From Caulobacteraceae bacterium (lineage in GTDB: Bacteria; Pseudomonadota; Alphaproteobacteria; Caulobacterales; Caulobacteraceae): a DNA stretch of 64,000 nucleotides. The position numbers and the translations under genes were made by a program. The stretch spans positions 1-64,000 of the forward strand of contig CANJMO010000006.1 in assembly GCA_947475845.1 (NCBI GenBank), read 5' to 3'. Below the pieces are notes generated by a model that saw only the letters and a program-made list of their open reading frames with translations, was not told the DNA's origin and did not search any database. Each line of letters opens with the position of its first letter. Positions within the stretch are counted from its first letter, which is position 1. Positions 36,585 through 45,780 of the stretch are shown one piece after another.

Positions 36585-38399
36585 CTAGTGGCTCACAACG
36601 CCCGGGCTAACAACAACGGGCTGCGGCATGCGCGCTGTCGGCTTATGGAGCCGGTAGATGTAAGCCGCCGTGTTCGGCGGGCCCACTTCGAGCGGAACCG
36701 TCTCCTCGAGCACCAATCGGATATTCCGACTTTCGAACTGGGCGAGCAGTGGCCTGAGCAAGGCCCGATCCGCGGCGACGGCGGCGATCCGGTCGCCATC
36801 GTTGAGCTTTTTTTCAGCGGCGGCGTCAAGCTTGCCCGCGTCCTGCGAGGGATCACTGGTAAGCGACGGCACGCCGACGCCGGACAGAGAGATAACGAAA
36901 TATCTGATGTGCACATCGCAGCCCGTCGCCTGGACGGGCGGCGGGCCCCACCAGACGTAGCTCTTCGCGCCGGTCAGCGGCTCAACGGCCAGTTTGTGGT
37001 TCAACTGCATGAGCCCCGTGAAGAAATTCCGCGGCTGCGTACACAGTGTCGGCGACGGTCTCAGCTGGTGCCACTTGTTGTCGACCGCCTTAGGATCGAT
37101 TCTGGGTGCGCCTAAGAGGAAGATCGCGAAGGCGGCTATAATCAAGAAGCCCCGAAATTTGGGGAAGAGTGCTGCGGCGGCTGTCGCGAGGAGCACACCG
37201 GTTATGGTGAGTATTCGAGCGAGCAGCGGAGAAAGCCAAATCGGGGTGACCAGCGTCCCATAGAGCACCACCACCACAAGACCGGCGGCCAAAACGACAG
37301 CCTCTCGGCGGCCGACCTTTCCAAGCAAGACCCCCAGGGCGAGGAATGCCGGAACAATGAGCGGATGGGCGAAATAGTCGGGCTGGAGCGCGGTCTGGCC
37401 CTGCGTCTGCCACAGGACCCAAACCAGGAATAGGAAGACGTATTGACCCACCAGCATGATGGGGATCGCGCCCTCTCTCGCGTTGACGTCATTCTGGTGC
37501 CGACGGAGCTTCAAGAGCGTTCCGACAAGCCAGATCGAGCTGCCAATCGCGATTGCGGTGATGCCAACAAAGTATGCCGCGTGAACGGAGTCTAGAAACC
37601 AAAGACTCGACCAGGGCAGCCACCATTGTGCTTGGTTGTCCGGGTTCGATGTAAATCTGAAGGCAATGCCAACAACCTCCTGAAAGAAGACGGGGTTCCG
37701 GCCGGCCGCTTTCGCCGCCATGCTGAAGACAAGGCTGATGCCGACGAAACCTATGCTTCCCCATCCCAACGCTCGCAGAGCTTCCCTCCCTATCCGCCTA
37801 CGCTGGTTGATCACGAGGTAGTGCGCTGCGAGCACCGGGATCATGTTCACCAAGAGAAGGACGGCATAGATCGCGCACCCGAAGGCCACACCGGCGCCAA
37901 TGAGCCACGGGATGGGTTTGGGGCTCTGCGCTGCTCGGGTCAGCAGATAGAGGGTGATCGTATAATAGAGCCCTCCAGCGACGCTCTGATAGTCCCAGCC
38001 CCCAGACCCATGAAACGGGTAGTAGGCGCAGAGTAGAGCGGCTGCAATCAGAGCCGCCCATCGAGATGTAAGTCGCGTCAGCGTCAGATAAAATAATAAT
38101 GTAGAGATTATTAAACTGCCGACATGTAGTGCAAAATTTGCCGCTATGGGCCCGACAAATTTATATAAAAAGTATCCCGGCAAAATCCAAGAAAGTCTCT
38201 CCTCTTTATAGTAACCATTACCAACTGTTGGATCGAAATAATGGAGAAAATATCCAACGCTATACCACGGATCCATATAGCCGATGATCGAGTAAAGCCA
38301 ATCGTCGTGTATAAGCCCAATGACAATAGGGATGAAGACCAGGCAAGCGATTGGGACCGCATGCTCACCGAACCGGCCCCTAGCGTCTGGCTTTAACAA
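36585..38399 (-). CDS. Multi-pass membrane glycosyltransferase (GT-C-like)
   Basis: This 604-residue protein has about eleven hydrophobic helices followed by a soluble C-terminal region of about 150 residues. The first loop (IHDDWLYSIIGYMDPWYSVGYFLHYFD) has acidic residues where GT-C enzymes carry their catalytic Asp, then YYKEERLSWILPGYFLYKFVG. The same pattern appears in the membrane protein at 49261. GT-C enzymes use polyprenyl-phosphate sugars in the periplasm. The start is TTG, supported by GGAG 6 bases upstream. Its 5' third (about 38060-38330) is clearly AT-richer than its neighbours, a sign of separate ancestry. Confidence 0.78.
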   Translation of the reverse strand: MLKPDARGRFGEHAVPIACLVFIPIVIGLIHDDWLYSIIGYMDPWYSVGYFLHYFDPTVGNGYYKEERLSWILPGYFLYKFVGPIAANFALHVGSLIISTLLFYLTLTRLTSRWAALIAAALLCAYYPFHGSGGWDYQSVAGGLYYTITLYLLTRAAQSPKPIPWLIGAGVAFGCAIYAVLLLVNMIPVLAAHYLVINQRRRIGREALRALGWGSIGFVGISLVFSMAAKAAGRNPVFFQEVVGIAFRFTSNPDNQAQWWLPWSSLWFLDSVHAAYFVGITAIAIGSSIWLVGTLLKLRRHQNDVNAREGAIPIMLVGQYVFLFLVWVLWQTQGQTALQPDYFAHPLIVPAFLALGVLLGKVGRREAVVLAAGLVVVVLYGTLVTPIWLSPLLARILTITGVLLATAAAALFPKFRGFLIIAAFAIFLLGAPRIDPKAVDNKWHQLRPSPTLCTQPRNFFTGLMQLNHKLAVEPLTGAKSYVWWGPPPVQATGCDVHIRYFVISLSGVGVPSLTSDPSQDAGKLDAAAEKKLNDGDRIAAVAADRALLRPLLAQFESRNIRLVLEETVPLEVGPPNTAAYIYRLHKPTARMPQPVVVSPGVVSH

Positions 38400-38492
38400 A
38401 CTTGGCTCCGTGAACGAGGGGGCTTTAGATTGATAAGGCCACTGCGGAAGGACTAGATCGCCGCTACGAGGCTAGAAGGTTCGTCAGCTAAA

Positions 38493-39845
38493 TCAGCGTC
38501 GCTTCAATGCTGAAATCATGCGCCGCAAAGGGGCGGTGAGTTTCCAGCTCGCGGAGGCCAGCACGCCGGCCAGGGCCTCCTGGCTGCGCGCCAATTCATC
38601 CTGGACGCGGGTCAATTCGGCCGACAGTTGCGCCGAATTGGCTTCCAGATCGGCCACTTGCGCCTGGGCGGCCGCCAAGTCATGTCGGCTTTGCCACAAG
38701 GCGGCGGCCGATTCACTCAGCTCGTTTTGAGAGTCCTTCAGATACCGCTCCGCCAAGGCTTGAGCGGCTTGGTGAGCCTCAAGCTCGGCCGTCATCGTGT
38801 CCGTAAGCTCAGCAGTCAGGCGCGACGGGCGGCCAAGGGCGATGTCGAGTTCCTTCGAGAGCTCCACCAGGCCGTCTTCCGCATACTCCAGAAGACCGGC
38901 CACCGTGCCGTTCTTTGAAACGCCGTGCAGCAGGTCGTCTCCGGTATCGCCTTTTATGGCGATAATCTCGGCCATCAACAGGTGGGCTTCCACGTTCTTG
39001 CGGCTGTCGAGGCACAGGCCGCGACACATCCGCGCCGCCTCGTCGACGGCGGGATAGGCGACCATCTCCTTGACGGTGGTTATCCCGATACTGGGCCGGG
39101 CCGTGCGCATCGGCGTCGTGTGACGCGGCATTTTCGGCCCCCCCCACGCCTTCGGATCACCCCCGAACTGGAAGCTGGTGCTGGGGTCCGCCAACGGCTG
39201 CAGCACGATCTGGATCATGATCCGGGGCGCGCCCGTCTCGGATACGTGGGATGAATGCCAGGTCAGGAAGTCGGCCAGCAGTATGTCGCCGACCTCGACT
39301 TCAGGGATGATCCAATCGAACTGCGGATAGCGGACGATGTCGATGTCGCCCCGCGTCACCGGCCCCATCATGTGTGAGCCGACATAGTACTTCACCATGC
39401 CATTGTCGGCGCCGCAGGGGGTGATTGGAATGAAGACGTTCAGCTTCTTGGTGCCGCCACCGAAATAGGGCCAGTCTTGGTGGGCTTCGATCGCGGTCCG
39501 GAAGTTGGCGTCCTTCATCACCAGGCGCATATAGAACTGGCCGATGTCCTTGCCAAACAGGTCCTCCGCCACCGCCGTCAGGGCCGCGGAGTCCGACGGG
39601 CAGGCTTCCTTGTTGAGATCAACGCCCATCGCGAACTGCTGCGACCGGCTCAGTTCACCGGATTCCAGACCGGCGACGACGCGCTCGCCCAGGGCCTGGA
39701 ACCGGGCCTTCATATCCGGCTCGAAGAAGTCCTTGATGACCTGGACGCCGTCCCGGCGCAGGCTCGCCTTGTCAAACGCCGTGCGCGCGAAGGCCGCAGC
39801 CCTGGCCTGGCTGGAGGTGGTGTCGAACTCAGACTTCGCGTTCAT
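38493..39845 (-). CDS. PhyH-like Fe(II)/2-oxoglutarate dioxygenase with coiled coil and SWKLTAPLR tail
   Basis: A 450-residue protein. Residues 25-250 are a phytanoyl-CoA-dioxygenase-like domain with the iron-binding pair His122 and Asp124 (AHQDWPYF) and a distal His (197 or 200) in LTWHSSHVSETGAPR, the Arg being the likely 2-oxoglutarate anchor. Residues about 330-425 are a long coiled coil, and the tail is SASWKLTAPLRRMISALKRR, matching the tail of the FkbM-like protein at 18676. Related dioxygenases hydroxylate or oxidatively modify sugars and lipids in surface-glycan clusters. The substrate is unknown. It lies 93 bases upstream of the membrane transferase in the same direction. Confidence 0.82.
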   Translation of the reverse strand: MNAKSEFDTTSSQARAAAFARTAFDKASLRRDGVQVIKDFFEPDMKARFQALGERVVAGLESGELSRSQQFAMGVDLNKEACPSDSAALTAVAEDLFGKDIGQFYMRLVMKDANFRTAIEAHQDWPYFGGGTKKLNVFIPITPCGADNGMVKYYVGSHMMGPVTRGDIDIVRYPQFDWIIPEVEVGDILLADFLTWHSSHVSETGAPRIMIQIVLQPLADPSTSFQFGGDPKAWGGPKMPRHTTPMRTARPSIGITTVKEMVAYPAVDEAARMCRGLCLDSRKNVEAHLLMAEIIAIKGDTGDDLLHGVSKNGTVAGLLEYAEDGLVELSKELDIALGRPSRLTAELTDTMTAELEAHQAAQALAERYLKDSQNELSESAAALWQSRHDLAAAQAQVADLEANSAQLSAELTRVQDELARSQEALAGVLASASWKLTAPLRRMISALKRR

Positions 39846-39927
39846 CGTTTCTTCGCTTCGATGGCTGCGCCGCTGACCTATATCCTCAGGAACGCAGAAA
39901 CTTGATGTAGAACAAAAAACCAGTGGG

Positions 39928-40713
39928 CTAGATCACGAAAGACAGATCATAGCCCAGCCCTTCGAAAGCTTGACGGGATTCGTCCGTCATCGCCGCTGCG
40001 ATGCTGTCGCGGGCGTATATGGGCAAGCCTTCCCAGGCCTCCTTTGGCGACATGGTGAAAGGCTGGTGTGCGATGCCGACATACTGGCCCTTCAAGGGAC
40101 GCCACAGCCCCTCGAACGTCGGGATTTCTCCGGCCGAGAAATGGTTGATCAGGCGATCCCATTCCTCGTCTCCGGCCATCAGCGCTTCCAGCGAAAACAG
40201 CGGGTACTCTTGGTTGTCTTTCGGGTCGGCCATGAGGACGATCGTGTTGACGTTCATCATGTAGTGGGGGGCGATGTGATCGCCGTCCTCGCCGAGTACC
40301 TCACGGGCGGTGACGGCGCGGGGGTCGTCCCAATCCAATGCCCAGTTGCGAAGGAAGTCAGCATGCTTCCAGTCGCGACCGGCGGCGTGAGAGAAGTGGA
40401 ACGAGCCAGCGATCCTCTGGATGGGATGGGCCACCAGATGCGCTCCCCGGAAGGTATCGCCGAACGCTTGGCGAAGACGGGGGAATTCATGGATGCCGAT
40501 ACCGTGGACGTCGCCACACACGGGCGCCTGAGGCCAGCCGAAGCGGCCGATACCCTCCAGATAGTCGATGGCGTCCAACGCGCAGCCGAGGGGGGAATAG
40601 CTCGGATCCGTCAGGCAGGACCAGGCTTTGATTCTGGGATTCAAGGACAGGCATTGCAGAATCCAAGGCACGCCCGAATTGCCCCAGGATGTGAGCGAGA
40701 ATAGCGTCTTCAT
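39928..40713 (-). CDS. Sulfotransferase-like protein
   Basis: This 261-residue protein begins MKTLFSLTSWGNSGVPWILQ, which resembles the PAPS 5'-phosphosulfate loop, and has HLVAHPIQRIAGSFHFSH near residue 95, which resembles the 3'-phosphate motif (RxPxxRxxSxF type). The canonical Lys/Arg in the first loop is not obvious, so activity is uncertain. I chose ATG 40713, preceded by AGAGGG, over an upstream GTG. If active it would sulfate a sugar hydroxyl of the island glycan. Same direction as the dioxygenase gene downstream. Alternative: a nucleotide-binding P-loop protein of another kind. Confidence 0.6.
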   Translation of the reverse strand: MKTLFSLTSWGNSGVPWILQCLSLNPRIKAWSCLTDPSYSPLGCALDAIDYLEGIGRFGWPQAPVCGDVHGIGIHEFPRLRQAFGDTFRGAHLVAHPIQRIAGSFHFSHAAGRDWKHADFLRNWALDWDDPRAVTAREVLGEDGDHIAPHYMMNVNTIVLMADPKDNQEYPLFSLEALMAGDEEWDRLINHFSAGEIPTFEGLWRPLKGQYVGIAHQPFTMSPKEAWEGLPIYARDSIAAAMTDESRQAFEGLGYDLSFVI

Positions 40714-41156
40714 CCGTCCCTCTAGTAGCGTCACCGAACCCAGGTACGCCGTTTATCAGCGAGCGGCGACGGGTTCGGCAAAAAGGGGGGGCGACTTGCC
40801 GACCCAATCCCGACGGTTAACTCGCAGCCATTGATGACTAAGCTTGCTCGGTCCGCCGCCTTATATCGACGCTACTCATTCTTCTGACAAGCGGTCTAGC
40901 CGCACCGCTGGAGCCAAACGGTCGTATCCCTGCCTGCGCCAGAGTCGCCCTAGGCCCGGAAGCGGCTACGCATACGTCGATCTGACACTTCTTATTTCCG
41001 ATGGATATGGAGCAGTCTTCACGCTTCAAGTCCTCAATCAAGCCGCCCGCAGTGAGGGCCATCGCAAGCGGCCGTCCTCTTTGAAACAATTTGCTTTGAA
41101 CCCCATTGACGATCAGCTAGCACCATCGGCGAGCCTACCGCGCCGGGAGAAGCTAT
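40714..41156. other. Intergenic region of 443 bases with no recognised gene
   Basis: The gap separates the leftward sulfotransferase-like gene from the rightward reductase/epimerase gene and must carry both promoters. Its right half (about 41000-41130) is AT-richer than the surroundings. No hairpin with a T-run, repeat, tRNA or recognisable gene fragment was seen in any frame. The ribosome-binding site of the next gene (GGGAG, 41147-41151) lies at its right end. Confidence 0.5.
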
Positions 41157-41846
41157 ATGGTTGTCGGCAACGGACTTCTCGCCGGCGCCTTTGTGGCCTA
41201 TGCGGAAGATCGTGACATAGTCATATTTGCTTCCGGCGTCTCAAATTCTGGGGAAAGGGCCTCCGCGGAATTTGAGCGCGAGCGCGTACTGCTTACGGAT
41301 ACGTTGAAGAACGATCCCGCATTAATTATTTACTTTAGCACATGCAGTATTTTCGACCCGGCGCTGAGCAATTCTCTATATATAAAGCACAAGATTGAAA
41401 TGGAATCTTTGCTCCAGGCGCATGGTCGCGACCACATGATACTGCGCCTGCCGCAGGTGGTGGGCGTAACCCAAAACCCCCACACGATCACAAATTTCAT
41501 TCGCGACCGACTGGTCAGCGGCGAGACATTCACTGTCTGGGCCAACGCATCCCGAACCCTCATCGACGTCGACGATGTGCGCGCCCTGGCCGATCATTTC
41601 ATCGCTGACCCTGCCTTCAGAAATCGAGCCATCAACATCTTCCCGCCGATGCACACCGGGGCAGTGGCGTTGGTCCGCATGATGGAGCGCATCCTTGACC
41701 GGAAAGGCGTCTACGCGGTAGCGGACGTCGGCTCGTCGGTCGTTCTGGATGACCCGGATATTGTGCCCGCCGCCATAGCCAGCGGCATTCGCTTTACCTC
41801 CGATTATCCGGAACAGGTTCTGAGGAAATACTATGGGCGAGGCTGA
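41157..41846 (+). CDS. Short NAD-dependent epimerase/reductase-like protein (extended SDR)
   Basis: A 229-residue protein with an N-terminal Rossmann loop MVVGNGLLAGAF, IIYFSTCSIFDPALSNSLYIKHKIEMESLL (an S-T-C followed by a YxxxK pair, as in extended SDRs), MILRLPQVVG, and TLIDVDDVRALADHFI. It is shorter than typical sugar epimerases (about 300), lacking part of the C-terminal substrate domain. GGGAG is 5-7 bases before the ATG. Its end overlaps the start of the GT2 gene by 14 bases, so they are coupled. Probable sugar-nucleotide reductase or epimerase in the segment's pathway; the reaction is unknown. Codon use is AT-richer than the island average. Confidence 0.7.
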   Translation: MVVGNGLLAGAFVAYAEDRDIVIFASGVSNSGERASAEFERERVLLTDTLKNDPALIIYFSTCSIFDPALSNSLYIKHKIEMESLLQAHGRDHMILRLPQVVGVTQNPHTITNFIRDRLVSGETFTVWANASRTLIDVDDVRALADHFIADPAFRNRAINIFPPMHTGAVALVRMMERILDRKGVYAVADVGSSVVLDDPDIVPAAIASGIRFTSDYPEQVLRKYYGRG

Positions 41847-42807
41847 TGCTGCAGGATCGGCGATGATATCGATCGTCGTACCGGTCTATGGCAGCGCACC
41901 TATCCTGCCGTGCCTCATCGAGGCCATTGCGGAGAGCCTCGCAGGCGACCGGTATGAGGTCATCCTTGTGCATGATTGCGGCCCGGATGACGCGTGGAGC
42001 GTGATCCAGACGTTGTCGGAGCAGGATGCCCGCGTGCGCGGCGTCAACCTGAGGCGCAACGTTGGCCAGCATAGCGCCATCATGGCCGGGCTCACGGTCG
42101 CTCAGGGCAAGATCATCGTCACGATGGACGACGATCTGCAGCACGACCCCGGCGACATTCCCTTGTTGTGCCGCAAGATCGAAGACGGCTTCGACGTCTG
42201 TTATGCGCAGTTTCGCAATCGTCAGCACGCCCTGTGGAAACGCGTGGGGAGCAAGCTCAACGACCGGCTGGCCTGCATCCTGCTGGACAAGCCCCGCGAC
42301 CTCTATCTGTCGCCCTTCAGGGCGATGCGCGATGTGGTTCGCGACGAGGTCGTCAAATATGTGGGCCCCTCAGTCTATCTGGACGGCCTGATCCTTTCGG
42401 TGACGGGCAACATCGGTACGCTGGACGTCGATCACCATTCGCGATTTGAAGGCCGCGGCGGATATTCGCTGGTTCGCTCGATTTCCCTGCTCCTGCGCAT
42501 GTCGACGATCACGTCCGTGGCGCCTCTGCGGCTGGCTACCCTAGCGGGTTTCGGATTTGCCACGCTCGGCGCCGCGATGGCTGTCGCTTTGATCGTCGAA
42601 CGGTTTACCGCAAGCATCATGCCTGCCGGCTGGCTGTCGCTCATCGTCACGTCGCTCATATTGGGCGGCGTTCAACTGATCGGGCTAGGCATCGTGGGCG
42701 AATATGTCGGACGCATATTCCTGGAAGTGCGCAAGAAGCCACAATTCGTGGTGGCGGAAACGTCGAACTTGAACCCCCGGTCGCAGCCGCAAAGTGTCGC
42801 GCCATGA
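41833..42807 (+). CDS. GT2 polyprenyl-phosphate glycosyltransferase (GtrB-like)
   Basis: This 324-residue protein has the DPM1/GtrB layout: ISIVVPVYGSA, ILVHDCGPDDAW, NLRRNVGQHSAIMAGL, the metal motif VTMDDDLQHDPGDI, and two C-terminal helices (about 235-260 and 270-295) ending EYVGRIFLEVRKKPQFVV. The start at 41833 has GAGGAA 5 bases upstream. It moves a sugar to polyprenyl phosphate at the inner membrane. Its ATGA overlap with the following methyltransferase matches the arrangement at 6382-8008. GtrA-type flippase 46697 is a plausible partner. Confidence 0.9.
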   Translation: MGEADAAGSAMISIVVPVYGSAPILPCLIEAIAESLAGDRYEVILVHDCGPDDAWSVIQTLSEQDARVRGVNLRRNVGQHSAIMAGLTVAQGKIIVTMDDDLQHDPGDIPLLCRKIEDGFDVCYAQFRNRQHALWKRVGSKLNDRLACILLDKPRDLYLSPFRAMRDVVRDEVVKYVGPSVYLDGLILSVTGNIGTLDVDHHSRFEGRGGYSLVRSISLLLRMSTITSVAPLRLATLAGFGFATLGAAMAVALIVERFTASIMPAGWLSLIVTSLILGGVQLIGLGIVGEYVGRIFLEVRKKPQFVVAETSNLNPRSQPQSVAP

Positions 42808-43535
42808 GCACCGAGCCCGAGTTCGATCAGTTCGCCAAGGACTACGAGGACGTGCTTGACCGCGCCACCCAGATCGGCGGCGAGGAGAGCGGGTACTTCG
42901 CCAGCTACAAAGTCGATATCGTCCATGATCGGATCGGCGGCGACGGGCAGGATCTGCGAATCCTCGACTTCGGGTGCGGCGTCGGCCAGTCGATCCCGTA
43001 TCTCGCCGGGCGCTTCCCGAAAGCGGAGATTCTCGGGACGGACGTGTCTTCGCAAAGCATCGCGGTGGCCGAGGCCCGCCATGGACCGCTGGCGCACTTC
43101 ACGCCCTATGAGGATGGCGATCCTCTGCCCTACGCGGACGCTTCGGTCGACGTCGCGTTCACCGCCTGCGTGTTTCACCATATCCCCCAGGCTGAGCACG
43201 CGGCAGTGCTGGCGGAGGTGCGGCGCGTCCTCAAGCCCGGCGGGACATTTTTCGTCTTCGAGCACAATCCGCTCAATCCCCTGACAATGAAGGTCGTCAA
43301 CGATTGCCCCTTCGACGAGAACGCGGTGCTTATCCGTGCGCCAGAACTAAGGCGCCGGCTGGAGCATGCAGGATTCGAAGAGGTTCGCGCGCGGTTTTGC
43401 CTTTTCGTGCCCGGCCAGCTGCGATGGTTACGACCGCTCGAGTCCGTCCTGACATGGTGCCCCGCCGGGGCGCAGTACTATGTCCAGGGCCGACGAGGAG
43501 CCTCGTCAACAACATCGCAGCTGCAGTCTGTTTAG
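42804..43535 (+). CDS. Class I SAM-dependent methyltransferase paired with GT2
   Basis: A 243-residue methyltransferase with ILDFGCGVGQSIPYLAGRFP (motif I, about residue 53), GTDVSSQSIAVAE, FTACVFHHIPQAEHAAVLAEVRRVLKPGG and FEHNPLNPLTMKVVNDCPFDENAVLI. It is a close paralogue of 7313-8008. Its C terminus runs past the homologous end (QYYVQGRRG) into a Ser/Thr/Gln tail of about ten residues; a frameshifted second copy of that end region lies at 45954-46040, so the 3' end was probably rearranged when the next two genes arrived. Substrate probably the lipid-linked sugar made by the GT2 partner. Confidence 0.87.
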   Translation: MSTEPEFDQFAKDYEDVLDRATQIGGEESGYFASYKVDIVHDRIGGDGQDLRILDFGCGVGQSIPYLAGRFPKAEILGTDVSSQSIAVAEARHGPLAHFTPYEDGDPLPYADASVDVAFTACVFHHIPQAEHAAVLAEVRRVLKPGGTFFVFEHNPLNPLTMKVVNDCPFDENAVLIRAPELRRRLEHAGFEEVRARFCLFVPGQLRWLRPLESVLTWCPAGAQYYVQGRRGASSTTSQLQSV

Positions 43536-43735
43536 CTTGGCCCGACGGCGCGGCGTTCATCGTACAGAATGGCAACCGGCGCGTATCGATCGGGCTGGGC
43601 TTGTATCGAGCGCAGGCGAACCACCTGCTGGGACCCAGCCGCCAATATCGCCAGATCGAAAAGCCGCGCCAGGCTTGCCAAGGCAGGGCGGGCGATCTAC
43701 TCACGGCCGGCCCGCTAGAGGGCAGGCCCGCGGCG

Positions 43736-44764
43736 ATGACAATGAAGATATGCGTAATCTCTACCACAATTAATGTGCCGACAGTATTTGAATTGTATCG
43801 CGCACTAGATGTCGAAATAGAGATTATCGTCACCGGCGATCATAAGACGCCGGCTGCCGAAGCGGAAAAGATGCTTCACGCCGTTGGCGGGCGCTATTTA
43901 GACGTGGCTGCTCAAGAAGCTTTAGGCTCAGTTTCCTCACCCATCATAGGTTGGAACACTATTCGACGACGCAATATCGCCCTGCTGGAGGCCATCCGGT
44001 CCAAACCGGATGTGATTGTCACCGTAGACGATGACAACATCCCTATCGGAAGGGACTATTTCGACGTCCTTAGGGCGAAATTTGAAGCGCCTTTCGACGG
44101 CGTGACCGTGAACGGGAAATTGGGCTGGTTCGATGCCGGCATGCTGCTGGAGCCGCAGACGCCGCATCGGGGTTTCCCCTATTCAAAGCGCCATATCGAC
44201 TTGGGACTGAGCTTCGGCCACGTCACCGGCGCCCGGGTAGGGGTGGTGGCCGGGCTATGGCTAGGCGACCCGGACATCGATGCGGCCACACGCATCGTAA
44301 ACGCGCCGCAGGTGCGCAACTTCTCTGAGCTTGCTAGGTCAGGCTTGGCCGTGAAGCCCGGGTGCTTCACGCCGTTCAATTCACAGAACACCGCGTTTCG
44401 GGCGGATTTGGCGCCTTTGATGGCCTGCTGGATACAGGTTGGTCGTTACGACGATATATGGGCTGCATATCTTGCTCAGCGCGTGATGATGGAGTCCGGC
44501 GACCATGTCCTTTTCGGCCCTCCCTACGTTTGGCAGGAGCGGAATGTGCATAACCTCCTCCGCGACCTCAAAGATGAGATATATGGGATGGAGACGACCG
44601 ACCGCTTCGTGCAGGACTTAATGTCTTTAGATCTCGGCTCCGGCACGGTTGTTGACAAAATGCGCAATGGCTATCGTCAGCTTCAGAACAAAGACTACAT
44701 CCCTGAGCCGATGCGTAAGTTTGGCCTCGCTTGGTGCGAAGACGTGGAGAACGCACTGCAATGA
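43736..44764 (+). CDS. Putative GT-A glycosyltransferase (STELLO/DUF288-like)
   Basis: This 342-residue protein starts MTMKICVISTTINVPTVFELY and has a nucleotide-sugar metal motif VTVDDDNIPIGRDYF near residue 100 and a later VGRYDDIWAAYLAQRVMMESG, which recalls the STELLO/DUF288 transferase signature. AVKPGCFTPFNSQNTAFRADL is probably the acceptor loop. The frame is open upstream, but the family-like sequence begins here. The following gene overlaps by ATGA. The first 250 bases are visibly AT-richer than the preceding methyltransferase gene, so this gene and the next look like a separate acquisition. Family assignment is tentative; a GT-A fold is likely. Confidence 0.68.
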   Translation: MTMKICVISTTINVPTVFELYRALDVEIEIIVTGDHKTPAAEAEKMLHAVGGRYLDVAAQEALGSVSSPIIGWNTIRRRNIALLEAIRSKPDVIVTVDDDNIPIGRDYFDVLRAKFEAPFDGVTVNGKLGWFDAGMLLEPQTPHRGFPYSKRHIDLGLSFGHVTGARVGVVAGLWLGDPDIDAATRIVNAPQVRNFSELARSGLAVKPGCFTPFNSQNTAFRADLAPLMACWIQVGRYDDIWAAYLAQRVMMESGDHVLFGPPYVWQERNVHNLLRDLKDEIYGMETTDRFVQDLMSLDLGSGTVVDKMRNGYRQLQNKDYIPEPMRKFGLAWCEDVENALQ

Positions 44765-45780
44765 ATCTTGAGAATAAAATACGCCTGTCTCTGGTTGTCG
44801 GCGGTCGCAACGACAACTACGGCGAGACATTTTCTCAACGATTTCAGATGCTTCTGCGTTATCTCTCGTCGATAGACGATGAATTAAAGAAAAAAATAGA
44901 GTTAATTGTCGTGGAGTGGAATCCGCCGCAATATGCTACGAGTCTATCAGACGCGATGGACTGGTCTGGCTTGGAAAATGTCCGTATAATTACGGTTCCG
45001 CCTGACGTGCATGCCGATATTCCTAATCCAGGCAAAATGCCCATGCTCGAATTTTTCGCGAAAAACGTCGGCGTTCGCCGGGCGAGCGGCGATTGGATTG
45101 TCTCCATGAACCCGGACATAGTCCTGTCACCCGAACTTCTTGATTTCGCTGTGAATGGACAGCTGAATCCTGAGTGCTTCTATCGAGCAGATCGTTACGA
45201 CTTCAACCCAGACGCGGTTTTTACAGTGGCTGGCCCTAACATATTTAAGCAGTCGCTTAACTCCGTTTTTGAGGCTCACACGCGCCCGACGCCTGATCCG
45301 TGCGAGGAGATTTCCTGGTCGGTAGAACCAGGCAGCGCGCCGGACAGCTGGCGCCAGTCCTGTGGATACTTCGAAGACAAACTAGGACCTCGCGGCGATA
45401 TCATAGAGTGTTGCCGCCAGACCGGCAGATTCACAGGCCTCCATACCAACGCGTCAGGCGATTTCGTGATGGCGTCGCGCGATGCGTGGTCAACGGTCCG
45501 GGGACATTGGGAGCGGACAGATACATTCACTCATCTGGACGGGCTGCTCACGGCCCACTTCATGGGGGCCGGCTATCTTCAGCAAATTGTCCTAAGGCCG
45601 TACATGGTCCTCCATATGGACCACTCGCGAGAGGAGCAAAAGGCTAGGCCGCGTCAGGCCATCGAGCTGGTGGTAGCCGAAATCGCTTCCGCGGCTGCCG
45701 GAAAGCTTCCAAATCCTAACGGCGCTGGATGGGGATTGGGCGACATAGCCTTACCCGAGACGTCCCCCGTGCGCGATTAG
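44761..45780 (+). CDS. GT-A glycosyltransferase related to the N-terminal domains of the giant transferases
   Basis: A 339-residue protein: LSLVVGGRNDNYGETFSQRF, a metal motif in DWIVSMNPDIVLSPEL (about residue 120), and SGDFVMASRDAWSTVRGHWER. These landmarks align with those of the GT-A domains at 24689 and 56459 (GRNDSHGYN, RWILSTNTDMIF, GDFQLFxR), so it is a stand-alone third member of the family without the extra domains. The start overlaps the previous stop (ATGA). Its 5' half is among the most AT-rich coding stretches in the window. Donor and acceptor unknown. Confidence 0.78.
   Translation: MNLENKIRLSLVVGGRNDNYGETFSQRFQMLLRYLSSIDDELKKKIELIVVEWNPPQYATSLSDAMDWSGLENVRIITVPPDVHADIPNPGKMPMLEFFAKNVGVRRASGDWIVSMNPDIVLSPELLDFAVNGQLNPECFYRADRYDFNPDAVFTVAGPNIFKQSLNSVFEAHTRPTPDPCEEISWSVEPGSAPDSWRQSCGYFEDKLGPRGDIIECCRQTGRFTGLHTNASGDFVMASRDAWSTVRGHWERTDTFTHLDGLLTAHFMGAGYLQQIVLRPYMVLHMDHSREEQKARPRQAIELVVAEIASAAAGKLPNPNGAGWGLGDIALPETSPVRD

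Noticed and set aside
40838-41089. 83-codon leftward open frame in the 443-base gap
   Set aside because: No family features, no convincing ribosome-binding site, and composition like non-coding sequence.
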